DNA from: Actinomycetota bacterium
Lineage (GTDB): Bacteria; Actinomycetota; Acidimicrobiia; Acidimicrobiales; Ilumatobacteraceae
DNA length: 7,946 nt
NCBI GenBank assembly: GCA_005789925.1
Contig: SXWG01000182.1
Location: forward strand, 1 to 7,946
Reading direction: 5' to 3'
Notes under the pieces: generated by a model
What the model was told of the DNA's origin: nothing
What the model saw: the letters and a program-made list of their open reading frames with translations, nothing else
Databases searched by the model: none
Program-made: the position numbers and the translations under genes
Shown here: piece after piece, positions 6,122 to 7,946 of the stretch
Position numbering within the stretch: position 1 is the stretch's first letter
How the letters are laid out: the number at the start of each line of letters is the position of its first letter

Positions 6122-7303
6122 TTAAAGACTGCGGACGATGATGGCGTCTCCCTGACCACCGCCACCGCACAGTGCGGCAGCGCCGACTCCGCCACCACGG
6201 CGCTTCAATTCATGAAGGATGGTTAACACGAGACGGTTACCGCTCATGCCGATGGGGTGACCGAGTGCGATCGCGCCACCGTTCACATTCACGATGTCGT
6301 CCTTGATGCCAAGTTCGCGCATCGAGGCGATTCCGACGGCGGCGAATGCTTCGTTCAACTCGAACAACTCGATGTCGGAGAGCTTCATGCCAGCGCGGTC
6401 GAGCGCCTTCATGATCGCACGACTCGGCTGATGCAAGAGAGATGCGTTGTCGGGTCCTGCAACCATTCCGTAGGAAAGGACTTCACCAAGCGGCTTCACG
6501 CCGTGTGCTTCAGCTGCCTTCTTTGACATGACGACGATGGCAGAGCCACCGTCACTGATCTGGCTCGCATTTGCCGCAGTGATGGTTCCCTCTTTGTCGA
6601 ACGCAGGCTTCAGACCGCCGAGTGATTCCATCGTCGTGTCGGCACGCACGCCTTCGTCGTCTTTCACCATCAACGGGTCGCCCTTACGCTGCTTCACTGC
6701 GACAGCGATGATTTCGTCGGCCAAACGTCCGGCGGCGATGGCGGCAGCAGCACGTTGGTTGCTCTTCATCGCAAGGTCGTCTTGCTCATCTCGGCTGATG
6801 CCACCACTGGTGTAGCGCTCCGTGCCAAGACCCATGAGACATGCATCGAACGCACACCACAGTCCATCCTTGATGATTGCGTCGGCGAGTTCGGTGTGTC
6901 CGTAACGGAAACCGCCACGCGCACCGGATGCAATGTAAGGCGCATTCGTCATGCTCTCCATGCCACCAGCGATGACGATGTCGGCCTCACCGGCCTGAAT
7001 CATCTGATCGGCGAGATACACCGAGTTGATTCCGGACAAGCAGACCTTGTTCACGTTCACGGAAGGCACGTTCATTGGAATGCCGGCGTTCGATGCGGCT
7101 TGGCGAGCCGGCACCTGACCCTGTCCAGCCATGAGCACTTGCCCCATGATCACGTGATCGACCTCGTGCGGGGCGACCCCGGCACGCTGCAGTGCTTCTT
7201 TGATGGCAAATCCGCCCAAATCGGCGGCGCTGAACGACGACAGCGCACCGCTCATCTTGCCAATTGGTGTGCGTGCTCCAGCGACGATGTACGACCCGGC
7301 CAT
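6122..7303 (-). CDS. Acetyl-CoA C-acetyltransferase (thiolase)
   Basis: This cytoplasmic thiolase condenses two acetyl-CoA to acetoacetyl-CoA, or cleaves 3-ketoacyl-CoA in the reverse direction. The 393-residue length is standard. Visible features are the IVAGARTPIGK opening (6-16), the nucleophilic Cys88 in NVNKVCLSG, GGMESMTNAPY (113-123), NEAF (317-320), His349 in GGAIALGHPIGMSG, and the second catalytic Cys379 in LCGGGGQGDA. The loop after the nucleophile reads CLSG where textbook biosynthetic thiolases have CGSG or CASG; I recall this form in actinobacterial homologues. The ATG at 7301-7303 was chosen because a strong GGAGGA lies 5 nt upstream and the protein then begins MAGSYIVAGARTP; the frame stays open upstream, but that extension is not thiolase-like. 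It is divergent from crotonyl-CoA carboxylase/reductase, which supports a role in acetoacetyl-CoA formation for the ethylmalonyl-CoA pathway or polyhydroxybutyrate. A beta-oxidation role cannot be excluded. Confidence 0.95.
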   Translation of the reverse strand: MAGSYIVAGARTPIGKMSGALSSFSAADLGGFAIKEALQRAGVAPHEVDHVIMGQVLMAGQGQVPARQAASNAGIPMNVPSVNVNKVCLSGINSVYLADQMIQAGEADIVIAGGMESMTNAPYIASGARGGFRYGHTELADAIIKDGLWCAFDACLMGLGTERYTSGGISRDEQDDLAMKSNQRAAAAIAAGRLADEIIAVAVKQRKGDPLMVKDDEGVRADTTMESLGGLKPAFDKEGTITAANASQISDGGSAIVVMSKKAAEAHGVKPLGEVLSYGMVAGPDNASLLHQPSRAIMKALDRAGMKLSDIELFELNEAFAAVGIASMRELGIKDDIVNVNGGAIALGHPIGMSGNRLVLTILHELKRRGGGVGAAALCGGGGQGDAIIVRSL

Positions 7304-7308
7304 GTGTG

Positions 7309-7314
7309 TCCTCC
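7309..7314 (-). promoter_or_regulatory. Strong Shine-Dalgarno site of the thiolase gene
   Basis: GGAGGA on the minus strand sits 5 nt before the ATG at 7303 and fixes the start. It is the only strong Shine-Dalgarno sequence in the window; the other starts have weak or no sites. Confidence 0.85.
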
Positions 7315-7345
7315 AAAAGAGCCCGTTATGTGGGATGGAGGACTC

Positions 7346-7351
7346 AGCGTA
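7346..7351 (-). promoter_or_regulatory. Possible -10 element of the thiolase gene
   Basis: TACGCT on the minus strand fits TANNNT and would give a leader of about 36 nt carrying the GGAGGA site. No clear -35 accompanies it. Weak, by spacing only. Confidence 0.25.
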
Positions 7352-7352
7352 G

Positions 7353-7380
7353 GGGACAGGCCGAGCCTGCTCGCTATCGT
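7353..7380 (+). promoter_or_regulatory. Putative promoter of crotonyl-CoA carboxylase/reductase
   Basis: GGGACA (7353-7358, four of six matches to TTGACA), a 16-nt spacer and TATCGT (7375-7380, fits TANNNT) form a plausible promoter. The -10 ends 8 nt before the ATG, so the transcript would be leaderless or nearly so. No Shine-Dalgarno sequence is present. A short dyad, CAGGC-CGA-GCCTG (7357-7369), lies between the two hexamers. Confidence 0.4.
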
Positions 7381-7388
7381 CAGCCCGC

Positions 7389-7946
7389 ATGGAGAAGATC
7401 CGCGAAGCAATCCTGAACGGCGCCACGGGCGAACAGCTGGCGTCCTTGCCCTTACCGAGCGAGTACCGAGCCGCCCACATTCGAAAGGCCGACGAGGGAA
7501 TGTTCGCTGGTGTCTCGAGTGATGACAAGGATCCGAGGTCATCCATCCACATCGGCGACGTTCCGATGCCTGAGTTGGCACCGGACGAAGCTGTCGTTGC
7601 AGTCATGGCTTCCTCCATCAACTTCAACACGGTGTGGAGCAGCATCTTCGAACCCGTGAGCACGTTCGGGCCAATGGCACGACTCGGTCGCGAGAGCGAA
7701 TGGGCGAAGCGTCACGATCGTGATTACCAAGTCATCGGTAGTGACGCATCTGGCGTCGTGTTGCGAGTCGGGAGCGCCGTTCGCAACTGGAAGCCCGGCG
7801 ACAAGGTCACAGTTCACTGCAACCACGTGGATGATCAAGACCCGACGTCGCACGATGATTCGATGTTGGGCGCCAACCAGCGCATCTGGGGTTACGAGAC
7901 GAACTTCGGTGGTCTTGCCGATGTCGCAATCGTGAAGGCCAATCAA
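7389..7946 (+). CDS. ccr: Crotonyl-CoA carboxylase/reductase, N-terminal part
   Basis: Ccr carries out NADPH-dependent reductive carboxylation of crotonyl-CoA to ethylmalonyl-CoA. This is the signature step of the ethylmalonyl-CoA pathway and a source of extender units in polyketide producers. The 186 visible residues cover the N-terminal part of this medium-chain dehydrogenase-like enzyme and read close to Streptomyces Ccr throughout: LPLPSEYRAA (20-29), MFAGVSSDDKDPRSSIHI (38-55), AVMASSINFNTVWSSIFEP (71-89), YQVIGSDASGVVLRVG (113-128), WKPGDKV (134-140), and RIWGYETNFGGLA (165-177). N80 and E170 line up with the CO2-pocket Asn81 and Glu171 described for Kitasatospora setae Ccr; its Phe170 is Tyr169 here. 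The ATG at 7389-7391 gives a family-like N-terminus. The gene is open at the right edge, so the nucleotide-binding domain and active-site His are not seen. It is divergent from the thiolase gene. Confidence 0.95.
   Translation, partial: MEKIREAILNGATGEQLASLPLPSEYRAAHIRKADEGMFAGVSSDDKDPRSSIHIGDVPMPELAPDEAVVAVMASSINFNTVWSSIFEPVSTFGPMARLGRESEWAKRHDRDYQVIGSDASGVVLRVGSAVRNWKPGDKVTVHCNHVDDQDPTSHDDSMLGANQRIWGYETNFGGLADVAIVKANQ

Noticed and set aside
6119..6129. GTCTT-A-AAGAC palindrome over the thiolase stop codon
   Set aside because: A one-base loop cannot form this hairpin as drawn, and the arms are short. It is probably chance around the TAA stop.
7539..7946. Minus-strand open frame at the right edge
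   Set aside because: It is antisense to crotonyl-CoA carboxylase/reductase, whose plus-strand translation matches the family throughout.

Overview
This is a chromosomal window of moderately high GC (high 50s percent by eye) with six genes packed on both strands. The gene style is actinobacterial: DnaX ends in an IERLRNAFPGARV-type tail, the crotonyl-CoA carboxylase/reductase N-terminus is Streptomyces-like, and several starts look leaderless. The DnaX opening (ATQSLYRRYRPRRF) and the carbon-metabolism set fit class Acidimicrobiia (Ilumatobacter-like) best. That placement is inference from remembered family resemblance, not from a search.

Layout, left to right. (1) 1-553, minus: the N-terminal part of the propionyl-CoA (acyl-CoA) carboxylase beta subunit, running off the left edge. 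(2) 625-2439, minus: a 604-residue exported membrane protein with a CopC-like domain, a CopD-like membrane domain and a C-terminal beta domain. (3) An 82-bp divergent promoter region holding a perfect 6-bp inverted repeat. (4) 2522-4896, plus: dnaX (clamp-loader gamma/tau subunit) and recR, 5 nt apart and evidently an operon. (5) 4913-6094, minus: a CLC-type anion channel/antiporter, convergent with recR across 16 bp. (6) 6122-7303, minus: a thiolase (acetyl-CoA C-acetyltransferase), 27 bp upstream of the CLC gene and probably cotranscribed with it. (7) An 85-bp divergent promoter region. (8) 7389-7946, plus: the N-terminal part of crotonyl-CoA carboxylase/reductase, running off the right edge. 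No stretch over 100 bp lacks a gene. I see no RNA gene, mobile element, CRISPR array or origin.

How the genes work together. Thiolase, crotonyl-CoA carboxylase/reductase and propionyl-CoA carboxylase are entry, signature and exit enzymes of the ethylmalonyl-CoA pathway for assimilating acetyl-CoA. The first two share a divergent promoter region. dnaX-recR is a replication/repair housekeeping pair that here lacks the ybaB gene usually found between the two. I did not find a new multi-gene system. The most interesting signals are at residue level: a CLC protein with CLC-F (fluoride-type) framework motifs but chloride-type or altered residues in the filter; a CopC-like domain without its copper-binding histidines; a DnaX with Asp for the Walker B Glu. 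At DNA level, -10-like TANNNT hexamers sit 6-8 nt before three start codons, suggesting leaderless transcripts.
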